Below are positions 1 to 8,110 of a DNA stretch of 64,000 nucleotides, one piece after another. Within the stretch, counting starts at the first letter, position 1; every line of letters begins with the position of its first letter. The translations under genes were made by a program, and so were the position numbers. The DNA comes from Stieleria mannarensis (lineage in GTDB: Bacteria > Planctomycetota > Planctomycetia > Pirellulales > Pirellulaceae): positions 1 through 64,000 of the forward strand of contig NZ_JACEHH010000007.1 of NCBI RefSeq assembly GCF_014154935.1, written 5' to 3'. Below the pieces are notes generated by a model, which was not told the origin of the DNA, did no database searches, and saw only the letters and a list, made by a program, of their open reading frames with translations.

Positions 1-96
1 CCAGCCCAACCGATAACCAAGCTGCGGCGGTCACCCGGCAGGCAGCTTGCCCACCATTGCCCGTCGGCGTATTCCGCACCGCGGGCGCTGCACCCC

Positions 97-2304
97 CTAC
101 TTGGCCGTCACGGCCTGACGGACGGTGCGGTTGTTGACTTCGTCGGTCAGCCTGGCGATCGCCTGGGCGACGGGCATCGATCCGAGGTCGCCGTCGATCC
201 GGTCGCGGAGTGCGATCTGGCCGGTCTCGGCTTCCTTCGGGCCGACGACGGCCATGTAGTTGACCAAGTCCAGTTGGGCGTTGCGGATCTTGGCTTGCAC
301 CTTTCCACCGGTCGAATCGACGGTCACCTTCAATCCCGCTTCGTCGAGCTGCTTGGCAACCTGAACGGCGTAGTCGATCGACTTGTCGCTCAGCGGCAGC
401 ACGCGAACCTGTTCGGGCGAAAGCCACATCGGGAACGCGCCGGCAAAGTGTTCGATCAGCATGCCGGTGAACCGCTCAAGCGAACCGAACGGCGCGCGGT
501 GAATCATCACCGGACGATGCGCCGCGTTGTCCTTGCCGTTGTACTCCAGCTTGAACCGCTCGGGCAGGTTGTAGTCCAGCTGAACGGTGCCCAGCTGCCA
601 GGAACGTCCGATGCAGTCACGGACCATGAAGTCCGCCTTGGGGCCATAGAACGCCGCTTCGCCGGGCTCCTCGTTGAACTCCATGCCGCTTTGTTCCAAC
701 ACGCCACGCAGCGAGTTTTCCGCGGCGTCCCACTGCTGTTCGCTGCCGACGTACTTGCTGCTGTCGGGGTCGCGCAAGGAAAGCTGGACACGATAGTCAT
801 CCAAACCGACCGATTGCAGCACGAACTTGGTCAGTTCGATCGTCGCACGAAATTCGTCTTCGACTTGATCTTGGGTGCAGAAGATGTGCGCGTCGTCCTG
901 GGTCAGCCCACGAACCCGCAACATGCCATTCAGTTCGCCGGTCTGTTCGTGTCGATAGACGGTTCCGAACTCGAACAACCGCAACGGCAGCTGACGATAG
1001 GATCGCGATTGTGCTTTGAAGATCTGGCAGTGGTGGGGGCAGTTCATCGGTTTCAGCAGATACCGCTCGTTGTTCAATTGCCACTCGTGCAGTACCTCGC
1101 GCTTTTGCTCGGCCGACATCGACGGCTTGTAATCGGGCAGCTCGACGCCCAGCACTTCGGCCGCCGCCATCAGTTTGTCTTCGCCGTCGGTATCGATGGT
1201 GCCGGCTTCCAGTCGATTGGCCCAGGCATCCAACAGCGCGCCGACTTCGCTGCCAAACAGCGGCGCGAATTGGCTGTCGCGGTAATACGGAAAGTGACCG
1301 CTGGTCTCGTACAATTCCACCCGACCGATGTGCGGACTGTAGACCGGGTCATAGCCGCGGCGGAGCAGTTCGCGGCGGAGGAAGTCTTCCAAGGTGACGC
1401 GCACCCGGGCGCCTTTGGGCAACCACAGGCACAGCCCCTGGCCGACTTCGGGGTTGATCGCGAACAGGCCGTGCTGCTTGCCCAACACACGGTGATCCCG
1501 GCGTTTGGCTTCTTCGATCTGTGCCAGGTAGGCCTTGAGTTCCTTTTTGTCAAAGAACGCGGTGCCATAAAGTCGCTGCAGCGGGCGATTGGACGTGTCG
1601 CCTTTCCAGTGCGACCCGGCGACGCTCATCAATTTGATCGCCTTGATCTTGCCGGCGTCGGGGATGTGGGGGCCACGGCACAAGTCGACGAATTCGCCTT
1701 GACGATAAAAACTGACGGTCGCTTGGTCGGCCAGCCCGGTGTCGATGTGTTCGACCTTTAGGTCCTGGTCCAGGTCATCGCACAGCTTTCTCGCCTCGTC
1801 GCGATCGAGCACGAACCGTTCGAACGGCTCTTTCTGTTTGATGATCGCCTTCATCTCGGCTTCGATCTTGGGGAAGTCGTCTTCGCTGATCGGGACGTCC
1901 AAATCGAAGTCGTAGTAGAAGCCGCCTTCGGTGGTCGGTCCGAAGGCCAGCGAGACGCCTTTGTAGAGCCGCATCACCGCGCGGGCCATGACGTGGGCGG
2001 CCGAGTGACGCAGCACATCGAGCGCGTCGCCGTCGCGGCTGGTCAACAGCCGCAGCGACAGCGGACCATCGGCGTCCAACTCGCCCAGCGGACGGTCGGC
2101 ATCAACGATGCGTCCGTCGATTTCCGCCGCGATCACGCTGCGTGCCAATCCCTCGCTGATCCCGGTCGCGATGTCCATCGGCGTAGTGTGGCCGGGATGC
2201 TGGTGGGTGGTCCCATCGGGCAATTTCACGGTCACCGGGGCCAGGGGGGCGGCATCGGAAGCGACCGATGCGGCGGAAACGGGGCCAGGAGTGGATTGGC
2301 TCAT
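97..2304 (-). CDS. thrS: threonyl-tRNA synthetase
   Basis: Charges tRNA-Thr with threonine in the cytoplasm. The 735-residue product has the full class II ThrRS order: a TGS domain (about residues 24-87), the tRNA second additional (editing) domain (about 185-245), the class II catalytic core and a C-terminal anticodon-binding domain (about 615-715). Visible signatures are the zinc-ligand segment [10 protein letters not shown] (Cys at about residue 422), motif 2 in [18 protein letters not shown] and motif 3 in [18 protein letters not shown]. Length is normal for bacteria, with a short Ser/Ala/Pro-rich N-terminal extension of about 20 residues before the TGS domain, so an internal start is possible though none is clearly better. 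It stands alone, reading away from the accessory patch to its right. Confidence 0.97.
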   Translation of the reverse strand: MSQSTPGPVSAASVASDAAPLAPVTVKLPDGTTHQHPGHTTPMDIATGISEGLARSVIAAEIDGRIVDADRPLGELDADGPLSLRLLTSRDGDALDVLRHSAAHVMARAVMRLYKGVSLAFGPTTEGGFYYDFDLDVPISEDDFPKIEAEMKAIIKQKEPFERFVLDRDEARKLCDDLDQDLKVEHIDTGLADQATVSFYRQGEFVDLCRGPHIPDAGKIKAIKLMSVAGSHWKGDTSNRPLQRLYGTAFFDKKELKAYLAQIEEAKRRDHRVLGKQHGLFAINPEVGQGLCLWLPKGARVRVTLEDFLRRELLRRGYDPVYSPHIGRVELYETSGHFPYYRDSQFAPLFGSEVGALLDAWANRLEAGTIDTDGEDKLMAAAEVLGVELPDYKPSMSAEQKREVLHEWQLNNERYLLKPMNCPHHCQIFKAQSRSYRQLPLRLFEFGTVYRHEQTGELNGMLRVRGLTQDDAHIFCTQDQVEDEFRATIELTKFVLQSVGLDDYRVQLSLRDPDSSKYVGSEQQWDAAENSLRGVLEQSGMEFNEEPGEAAFYGPKADFMVRDCIGRSWQLGTVQLDYNLPERFKLEYNGKDNAAHRPVMIHRAPFGSLERFTGMLIEHFAGAFPMWLSPEQVRVLPLSDKSIDYAVQVAKQLDEAGLKVTVDSTGGKVQAKIRNAQLDLVNYMAVVGPKEAETGQIALRDRIDGDLGSMPVAQAIARLTDEVNNRTVRQAVTAK

Positions 2305-3060
2305 TGTGTTTCAGTCAGAAAGATCGGGAATTCGGCGGCCCCTCCAAACGAAAGAGGAGGCCCTGTCATCCAGCGCCGCGGGCGATCGAAGTCGACGCCT
2401 GGACGACCGAAGCATACAGGGCAGGACAATCGAGGAAAATGGCAGGTTCGGGGCAAACGAAATAGCCGACGCACAGCGATTGCCCGAGGCCGAAAAACCG
2501 TGACCACCAGGCAAATGAACTCGGCGACAGACAGCCAACGCAGGTCACCGGATTCAAAAATGATCGTCGTTGGGAAGAGGGCTGGGAAGAGGATTGCCGA
2601 AGCGAATCGAACCGGAACGCAAATAGGGAATCGTCGAGCGTGGCAGGCCAATGGATCGGACGACCGACGGAGTGCCCCGCTTCGGTTCGTGAACGTTCAC
2701 GCTCCCACGAACGCAACCGCGATTCTGAACGAAGTCTTGTTCGGATGCCATCGGCGACTGCTCGCCGCAACGTGATTTTTTCGTTGGCAATTCGTTTTCG
2801 CCCTGACCGCGCCGAGGCGAGTCGCGTCCGGCAGAACCGCACGCGGATGATCCAGTCCAAGCATACTCACGCCCCCGTTTCTGCACTGCGGTGAATCTGA
2901 CCGCCGCGGCGTACTTGACACGTTTCGGCGCAGCGGGCGATGCAACCGACGCGCCGTCCGTTTTTAGTGTGTGTTGCACGAGTGGGCAACGAACGAGGGG
3001 CAAAACGATAGGGGCAAAACGACTTGCCCCTCGCGTTCGCTCCGGAATTCGCCTGACCGA
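2305..3060. other. long intergenic region, no convincing gene
   Basis: About 750 bases between the thrS start and the fragment at 3061. Short open frames exist on both strands, but none has a recognisable domain or a plausible ribosome-binding site. It must hold the thrS promoter and leader. The only clear structure is the hairpin and iterons at 2991-3038, listed separately. Base composition becomes less GC-rich towards the right. Confidence 0.6.
2991..3038. repeat. hairpin with GGGGCAAAACGA iterons
   Basis: GAACGAGGGGCAA (2991-3003) pairs with TTGCCCCTCGCGTTC (3024-3038), allowing a 2-base bulge. The left arm and loop contain two copies of GGGGCAAAACGA. This differs at two positions from the GGGGCAGAATGAT iteron at 17847, 19137, 50896 and 63313, so it looks like a diverged member of the same family. 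Confidence 0.6.
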
Positions 3061-3321
3061 TCAATGCTTAACGGTCCGTCGGCGAAGAAAAAAGTTGGAA
3101 GTCTGATCGCCGGCCTTGGGGACCACAATCAACCCCACCGCACGGTCGTCGGCGTAGTTCGGGTGAGTCACGCTAGCTGTATATCGACCTTCCGGAAGAC
3201 CATTTTTTTTGGACGCGGCAGTAAGAAGCCTCTCAGTCATCGCACCACTATTCGTGCCAACGGTTATGCCGCTCACAGCATCAGGACGCGCATTGCTCGA
3301 TAGCTCATCAGCCCAAAACAA
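3061..3321 (-). pseudogene. possible C-terminal fragment of a small secreted-type protein
   Basis: An 86-codon frame, opening only at a TTG with no visible ribosome-binding site, lies head to head with the hydrolase gene 21 bp away. The stretch GLPEGRYTASVTHPNY followed by VGLIVVPKAGDQTSNFFL resembles the last strands of the small carboxypeptidase-regulatory/transthyretin-like beta-sandwich proteins common in planctomycetes. The N-terminal signal peptide and lipobox expected in that family are missing. I read it as a truncated remnant; it could be a chance frame. Confidence 0.25.
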
Positions 3322-3342
3322 CCACCCTCATACGAGAGAACC

Positions 3343-4395
3343 ATGCAACGAAAGACGACCGCCTACTTCACTTTAACAATTCTGCTAGTGGGATCCATCA
3401 TGACTGCCACAGCCAACGCTCAAAGCCCAAGCCCAAGCCCAAGCCCAAGCCCAAGCCCAAGCCCAAGCCCAAGCCCAAGCCCAAGCCCAGACGAGGCAAA
3501 ACCCATCGAGTCGAAACCAAACCTGCCAGAAGTTCGATACGGGTATGAAACGGTGGACGGGATCAAAATCTTCTTTCGCGAAGCCGGCGATCCGGCCAGG
3601 CCCGCAATAGTGCTGCTGCATGGCTTCCCAACGTCATCACACATGTATCGCAACCTGATTCGTGACCTTTCGGACGCCTACTACTTGATCGCTCCAGACT
3701 ACCCGGGCTTCGGAGAAAGCGATTCCCCTTCAGCAGACAAGTACGAATACACGTTTGACAATATCGCCCAAACGATGAACACGTTTCTTGAGCAGCGCAA
3801 GGTCTCCAACTACTCACTGTTCATCCAGGACTACGGTGCCCCCATCGGGTTTCGTATCGCAACGACTCACCCTGAGCGTGTGCAGACCTTGTTGGTTCAA
3901 AATGGAAACGCATACGAAGAAGGGATTGCTGAATCCGGCTGGGCTCCCATTATGAAGTATTGGAAAGACAAAACGCCGGAGAACGAACAAACGATTATCG
4001 ACAACGTGTTTACGCTTGACGGAATGAAGTGGCAGTACACTCACGGGACCCGCAACCCCGACGGGATCTCGCCCGATAACTGGAATCTGGACTACATGAA
4101 AATTTCACGTCCAGGCCAGCATCAGGTCCAGCTTGGTTTGTTCTATGACTACCAGAACAACATCAAGCACTATCCTGCCTGGCAAAAGTATCTTCGAGAC
4201 AATCAACCGCCCGTATTGATTGTCTGGGGCGAACACGACGCATATTTTCCCGTCCCAGGAGCCGAAGGGTATCGTCGCGACGTGAACGACGTCGACTACA
4301 ACATCCTCAATACGGGGCATTTTGCACTGGAAGAAGAAGGTGTCTTTATTGCCAGGAAGGTTCGCCAGTTCCTGACCAAGCGTGGTATCAGGTAA
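3343..4395 (+). CDS. secreted alpha/beta hydrolase (epoxide hydrolase/dehalogenase-like) with Ser-Pro linker
   Basis: 350 residues: signal peptide (about 1-26, ending ATANA), an uninterrupted run of 11 Ser-Pro dipeptides, a short linker, then a complete alpha/beta-hydrolase domain. Catalytic positions are visible: oxyanion region HGFPTSSHMYRN, nucleophile Asp in FIQDYGAPIG (about D163), acid in WGEHDAYFP (about D299) and base in NTGHFALEEE (about H326). An Asp nucleophile puts it with epoxide hydrolases and haloalkane/haloacetate dehalogenases rather than Ser esterases. The DYG context lacks the Trp that follows the nucleophile in classical haloalkane dehalogenases, so the substrate is open. 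The Ser-Pro run would act as an extended spacer after export. The gene looks lower in GC than its neighbours, and an ECF sigma gene follows it. Confidence 0.8.
   Translation: MQRKTTAYFTLTILLVGSIMTATANAQSPSPSPSPSPSPSPSPSPSPSPDEAKPIESKPNLPEVRYGYETVDGIKIFFREAGDPARPAIVLLHGFPTSSHMYRNLIRDLSDAYYLIAPDYPGFGESDSPSADKYEYTFDNIAQTMNTFLEQRKVSNYSLFIQDYGAPIGFRIATTHPERVQTLLVQNGNAYEEGIAESGWAPIMKYWKDKTPENEQTIIDNVFTLDGMKWQYTHGTRNPDGISPDNWNLDYMKISRPGQHQVQLGLFYDYQNNIKHYPAWQKYLRDNQPPVLIVWGEHDAYFPVPGAEGYRRDVNDVDYNILNTGHFALEEEGVFIARKVRQFLTKRGIR
3424..3489 (+). repeat. hexanucleotide microsatellite (AGCCCA)11 in coding sequence
   Basis: Eleven perfect tandem copies of AGCCCA encode (Ser-Pro)11 directly after the signal peptide of the alpha/beta hydrolase. 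Because the unit is 6 bp, slippage would change linker length without shifting the frame. Confidence 0.95.
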
Positions 4396-4474
4396 CATTG
4401 TTCGGACGGCAGAGTGCTGAGTAAGTTTGACCGCCGAGCGTTAGCCGCGGTTGTTGTCACGAGGGCATACGAAA

Positions 4475-5077
4475 TTGGATGATTGGGTTGATAAATTGAC
4501 CCGGGTCGGCCCGGAGCAGGACGCCGCGTTGGTTGAACTCGGCGAACTGCTGAAAGTGCGAGTGAAACGGGCATTCAAGAGTCGCCCTAAAGCAGATTCG
4601 TCGTTCGTCGATGACGTGGTTCAGGATTCATTGGCAACGATCCTTGCATCCATCCGCCAGTTTGACGGCGAAAGCAAATTCACTTCGTGGGCAACGACAT
4701 TGGCGGTTCGTACCGCTTTGCGACAAATGAGACGACTCAATTGGCAGGACACTTCGCTGGATCAAATGCTCAGCCACAACCCCGCGAAGGTTGAATCGCG
4801 CAGCCCATCCGGCAGCGATCCCGCAGCAATCGCACTATCGAAACAAATGGTTGAATCCATGTACCGGATCATCAATTACGAACTGACAGACAAACAGCGT
4901 GAAGTGCTTTTGGCTCACCTGAATGGCATGCCGCAAGCCGAAATTGGCAGGCGAATGAACACTAGTCGCAACGCGGTCTACAAGTTGGGATTTGACGCTC
5001 GCAAACGATTGAGGGACGGCCTGATCGCAGCAGGGTATTCGGCGGAAGATCTCGAAGCAATTAAGGCAGCGCGATGA
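4475..5077 (+). CDS. ECF-type RNA polymerase sigma factor
   Basis: A sigma-70 region 2/region 4 protein of the extracytoplasmic-function class. Region 2 includes SFVDDVVQDSLATILAS and GESKFTSWATTLAVR; region 4 is LTDKQREVLLAHLNGMPQAE followed by the helix-turn-helix around RRMNTSRNAVYKLGFDARKR. The frame stays open back to a TTG at 4451, but I prefer the TTG at 4475 (200 residues) because GAGGG at 4461-4465 sits at proper ribosome-binding distance; there is no in-frame ATG early in the gene. It ends in an ATGA overlap with the next gene, implying translational coupling to a putative anti-sigma factor. Its targets cannot be read from the sequence; the upstream secreted hydrolase is a candidate. 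Confidence 0.85.
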   Translation: MDDWVDKLTRVGPEQDAALVELGELLKVRVKRAFKSRPKADSSFVDDVVQDSLATILASIRQFDGESKFTSWATTLAVRTALRQMRRLNWQDTSLDQMLSHNPAKVESRSPSGSDPAAIALSKQMVESMYRIINYELTDKQREVLLAHLNGMPQAEIGRRMNTSRNAVYKLGFDARKRLRDGLIAAGYSAEDLEAIKAAR

Positions 5078-5313
5078 AGATCACAAAAGAACAGTTACGT
5101 GCGTTGCTCGGCTTCGTGGCCAAGACGGCCGACGAAGAAATATCCTGCCAGACCTGCGAAGACCAACTGAGCCGATTCGCAGAAGCCCAACTGACTGGCG
5201 ATGGAGTTCCGGGAGCGTTGCAGGCGATCCAAAAGCACCTGGAAATCTGCCCCGAGTGTACCGAAGAGCTTGAATACATTTGCGAGGCCCTTAACGACGA
5301 CCTCTGTGATTAA
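5074..5313 (+). CDS. small zinc-binding anti-sigma factor candidate
   Basis: A 79-residue soluble protein translated from an ATG overlapping the sigma-factor stop codon. HLEICPEC fits the H-x3-C-x2-C signature of zinc-containing anti-sigma (ZAS, zf-HC2) domains, and a second pair, CQTC, lies near residue 27. The rest is helical and acidic, as expected for a domain that clamps an ECF sigma factor. There is no transmembrane segment, so any signal it senses would be cytoplasmic. Gene order and overlap are the main functional evidence; direct anti-sigma activity is inferred. Confidence 0.65.
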   Translation: MKITKEQLRALLGFVAKTADEEISCQTCEDQLSRFAEAQLTGDGVPGALQAIQKHLEICPECTEELEYICEALNDDLCD

Positions 5314-5354
5314 GAAGCCGCCCCCATCACCCAGTCGTTCGTGACAGAATCAAT

Positions 5355-5424
5355 GTCGTCTTTCGCTCCGCGAAAGTAACGCGAAATGATTCGATGACGC
5401 AGCTTTCGCGGAGCGAAAGTCGAC
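5355..5424. repeat. 22-bp inverted repeat of self-palindromic CTTTCGC arms
   Basis: GTCGTCTTTCGCTCCGCGAA (5355 onward) and the reverse complement at 5403-5424 agree at 21 of 22 positions across a 26-base spacer. Each arm is itself a hairpin, CTTTCGC-TCC-GCGAAAG. It follows the anti-sigma gene by about 40 bp, so it could end that transcript, but there is no T-tract. Confidence 0.7.
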
Positions 5425-5479
5425 TGTCCATTTCACTTGAACAACCGGAGCAGCCGTCCAACAGCTGCCACGAGTATCC

Positions 5480-5668
5480 CAGAGCGGCCACAAAATCCCC
5501 GGTCGAAATTGATCATCATCATGCCGGGCGCGGGGGGAGCGGGCGGCACGTTCTTGCGAAAAATGTTCCGCAGGAACTGGGACACGTTCTCGTCAAGCAC
5601 TGTATCCGCAACGCCCGGCTGACGGTTGAAGTGAACGATGTACTAGTCGCTGCCGAGGATCTCTTCTA
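5480..5668 (-). pseudogene. remnant of an epoxide-hydrolase-type alpha/beta hydrolase
   Basis: Read on the minus strand from 5666, translation gives EEILGSD, a TAG stop, then YIVHFNRQPGVADTVLDEN, VSQFLRNIFRKNVPPAPP and, after a one-base frame change in a C-run near 5531-5537, PGMMMIN. This matches from memory the cap-region pattern of bacterial epoxide hydrolases (YxVHFNRQPGVADAV, FLRNLFRKN, PPAPPxPGM). No start, nucleophile elbow or catalytic His remains. The stop plus frameshift mark it as dead. It is distinct from the intact hydrolase at 3343. Confidence 0.5.
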
Positions 5669-6225
5669 AAAATCATTGAGCGACAGAACTGAGGAAGTCG
5701 GGCTCGTGTTGATTGCTGCACTGCGAACCGGTCTGCAGACACGGTCGTTCCGTTCAAGAAGCGGAGAAGCGATTGGGGGATTCCAGATTGTACACTAGTG
5801 CCGCGGATTTGCCGCGTGCCTCTTCTCCCGACGAGACGCCTGAAAAGAGTCCATCCCCAGTGCGGAGGAACGGATCGATGAGCTTGGCGAGCACGAAGCG
5901 GTCGAGCACGAGGCGAAAGCGGCCTGTTGATTTAATCGAAATGAACCATCTAACGATTAGCCGACGGGCGCAAGCCCCGGGTTTGTGGCGGCGAGATAAA
6001 GATTGGCCGCCCCGCTCACCCCTTTTTCCGCCGAAACGTCACTGTGACGACGAAGCAGTGGGTGCGAACACCGGCCCGGACGGACACGTGGAAGCGGCAA
6101 GCGGTTTCGGTTAGGCTTGGCCGTCCACGGGTTATCAAAAGCTCGATCGATTACCGCTTGAAACCGGAAAACGATTCTCGACGAACTTACAGCGGTTTTC
6201 AAGCAGCGGCTTTCAAGGAGCAGTC

Positions 6226-7737
6226 ATGTTCGACGCAGCGGAACTGGGTCAGCGCGTGAGCCAGCGCGAATTCAAGGAACGGGAGGTCCAACTGCGGACC
6301 AAGCTGCTGACGTTGCAGTACCGCACGCACGAACTGGCACGGTTCCCCGTCTTGATCGACTTTGCCGGCGTCGAGGGCGCCGGCAAGGCCACCACGATCA
6401 ACATGCTGAACATGTGGATGGACCCGCGGTTCATCCGCACGATCGGTTACCAGCAACCGACGCATACCGAAATGGCCCGGCCGCGGTTTTGGCGTTACTG
6501 GCGCGACATGCCGCCCAAAGGCGGCATCGGCCTGTTTCTAAGCGGCCGTTATTCTCGCCCGTTACTGGGCAGGGTTTACGACCACATCGACGAGCGGGAA
6601 TTCGACAATCGTCTTTCGGAAATCATCCGCTTTGAAAACACGCTCGTCGACGACGGTGCCTTGATCCTGAAATTCTGGATGCACCTCGGCAGAACACAGC
6701 AAGAGGAGCGTCTGAAGGAACTCGAGGCCGATCCGCTAAGGAGTTACCAGGTCAGCGAGGAAGACTGGAACAACCATGAACACTATGACGATTTTATCGC
6801 GGCCGCCGAGCAGTTGATCACACGGACCAATCGCGGCGCCGCGTCATGGCACATCGTCGAAGGCGGCAACGAGAACTTTCGGCACCTTCGTGTCGGCGAA
6901 ATCATCGCCGCCGAACTGGCCCGTCACTTGGACGCCCAGGAGCGGAAGGCGGCCGACCCGCATGAACCGACCCGCGTCGCCAGCCCTGACATGCCCAAGG
7001 TCGATACCGTTTTCGATGCACTGAATCTGTCGCTCTCGGTGCCGAAGTCGGACTACAAGAAAACGGTTCCCGCCGTCCAAGCCCGACTCGGCGAACTCGG
7101 TCGCAAGGCACAGGCCGAAGGGCAATCGACCGTGCTGGTTTTCGAAGGCCCCGATGCCGGCGGCAAGGGAGGCGCGATCCGTCGCACGGTCTGGAGTCTG
7201 GATGCCCGTACCTACCGGGTCTTTCAGTTCGCCGCGCCGACCGAAGAGGAACGGGCGCACCACTACCTGTGGCGTTTTTGGCGTCATCTGCCACTTGCGG
7301 GAAATGTTTCGGTGTTCGATCGAAGCTGGTACGGACGAGTGCTGGTCGAACGCGCCGAGGGATTCGCCACCGAAGACGAATGGCGGCGGGCTTACAACGA
7401 AATCAACGACTTCGAACGTCAAATCGTCGACCACGGCGTCCTGCTGCTGAAATTCTGGATGCACATTGACAAGGACGAACAGCTAAAACGCTTTAAAAAG
7501 CGTGAAAAATCACCCTACAAGCACTGGAAGCTGACCGAAGAGGATTGGCGCAACCGCGAACTGTGGGAAGCCTACAAACAGTACGGTCAGGACATCATCC
7601 AGTACACGAGCACCAAAAAAGCCCCCTGGATCCTGGTCGAGGCGAACAACAAACCGCATGCCCGCCTCAAGGTCCTGCAAACGGTGATCGATCACCTGCA
7701 GGAAAAACTGGACGGAACGGCCGATCGGCCCGTGTGA
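6226..7737 (+). CDS. pap: polyphosphate:AMP phosphotransferase (tandem PPK2 domains)
   Basis: Transfers phosphate from inorganic polyphosphate to AMP, giving ADP. The 503 residues comprise two PPK2 domains in tandem, the arrangement and length of class II PPK2/PAP enzymes. Domain 1 (about 1-230) has a P-loop in DFAGVEGAGKATTIN (about residues 45-59) and domain 2 (about 260-495) another in FEGPDAGGKGGAIRR (about 306). Both repeat the paired signatures LILKFWMHL/LLLKFWMHI and SEEDWNNHEHY/TEEDWRNRELW. In characterised PAPs the C-terminal copy carries most activity, and here it keeps the fuller PDAGGKGG loop. AAGGAG precedes the ATG. It stands alone, with no ppk1 or ppx nearby. Confidence 0.93.
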   Translation: MFDAAELGQRVSQREFKEREVQLRTKLLTLQYRTHELARFPVLIDFAGVEGAGKATTINMLNMWMDPRFIRTIGYQQPTHTEMARPRFWRYWRDMPPKGGIGLFLSGRYSRPLLGRVYDHIDEREFDNRLSEIIRFENTLVDDGALILKFWMHLGRTQQEERLKELEADPLRSYQVSEEDWNNHEHYDDFIAAAEQLITRTNRGAASWHIVEGGNENFRHLRVGEIIAAELARHLDAQERKAADPHEPTRVASPDMPKVDTVFDALNLSLSVPKSDYKKTVPAVQARLGELGRKAQAEGQSTVLVFEGPDAGGKGGAIRRTVWSLDARTYRVFQFAAPTEEERAHHYLWRFWRHLPLAGNVSVFDRSWYGRVLVERAEGFATEDEWRRAYNEINDFERQIVDHGVLLLKFWMHIDKDEQLKRFKKREKSPYKHWKLTEEDWRNRELWEAYKQYGQDIIQYTSTKKAPWILVEANNKPHARLKVLQTVIDHLQEKLDGTADRPV

Positions 7738-8110
7738 GGGGGAGGGGCGCGCAGTCGCCGTCCTCTCCGAGGTCGGCGCCGGAAAACGCCTCGCTTTTTC
7801 GATCCGCCGAGTTCGGAGCACGCGACGACGCTCGGAACGAAGCGTCAATTCGAGAATTGAGTAGCGGTCGACCACCTGCTGGATAGCGTCACTTGGCCGT
7901 AGCTACGCTCGCCAGCGCGTGGGATGCACGGGGGATCCACCTTCTGGCGAAGGTAGCTACGTTCGCACGGCGATTTCTGTCGCCCCATGCCCCGGTGCGG
8001 TCCCGGCGCGGGAAACGTGTATACTAGGGATCCCGTGTCGTTCGCCGATGCAGCGAGTCGGACTCGACTTTTCTGATTTCCTTTCACCGCTCAGGTCGTA
8101 ATTTCCAGCG
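7738..8110. other. intergenic region with a CGTAGCTAC palindrome
   Basis: About 370 bases between the phosphotransferase and kinase 1. The only feature I can support is the palindromic element at 7898-7961; the remainder shows no gene. The kinase promoter should lie in the last 130 bases, but no clear -35/-10 pair is visible. Confidence 0.5.
7898..7961. repeat. palindromic repeat with CGTAGCTAC arms, copy 1
   Basis: Left arm CGTAGCTACGCTCGCCAG (7898-7915), right arm CTTCTGGCGAAGGTAGCTAC followed by G (7941-7961). The same arms occur at 35150-35174 and 35262-35282 with a different, longer middle, which defines a dispersed family. Confidence 0.75.

Larger units (their letters stand above)
5314..6225. 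other. gene-poor region with degraded sequence and repeats
   Basis: About 900 bases with no intact gene. It holds an inverted repeat (5355-5424), an apparent epoxide-hydrolase remnant on the minus strand (about 5480-5668), and a stretch at 5960-6010 (GCCGACGGGCGCAAGCCCCG) resembling dispersed planctomycete intergenic repeats, although only one copy lies in this window. The last 40 bases carry the ribosome-binding site (AAGGAG) of the phosphotransferase at 6226. Confidence 0.6.

Noticed and set aside
274..1761. 495-codon plus-strand open frame
   Set aside because: Lies wholly antisense to thrS; its composition reflects GC-rich codon positions and shows no domain.
3343..4395. definite haloalkane dehalogenase call
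   Set aside because: The Trp after the nucleophile that helps bind halide is Tyr here (DYG), so only the broader hydrolase class is supported.
5713..6114. 133-codon plus-strand frame in the gap before pap
   Set aside because: Arg/Pro/Ser-rich, no ribosome-binding site, spans a palindromic repeat; not a supportable gene.
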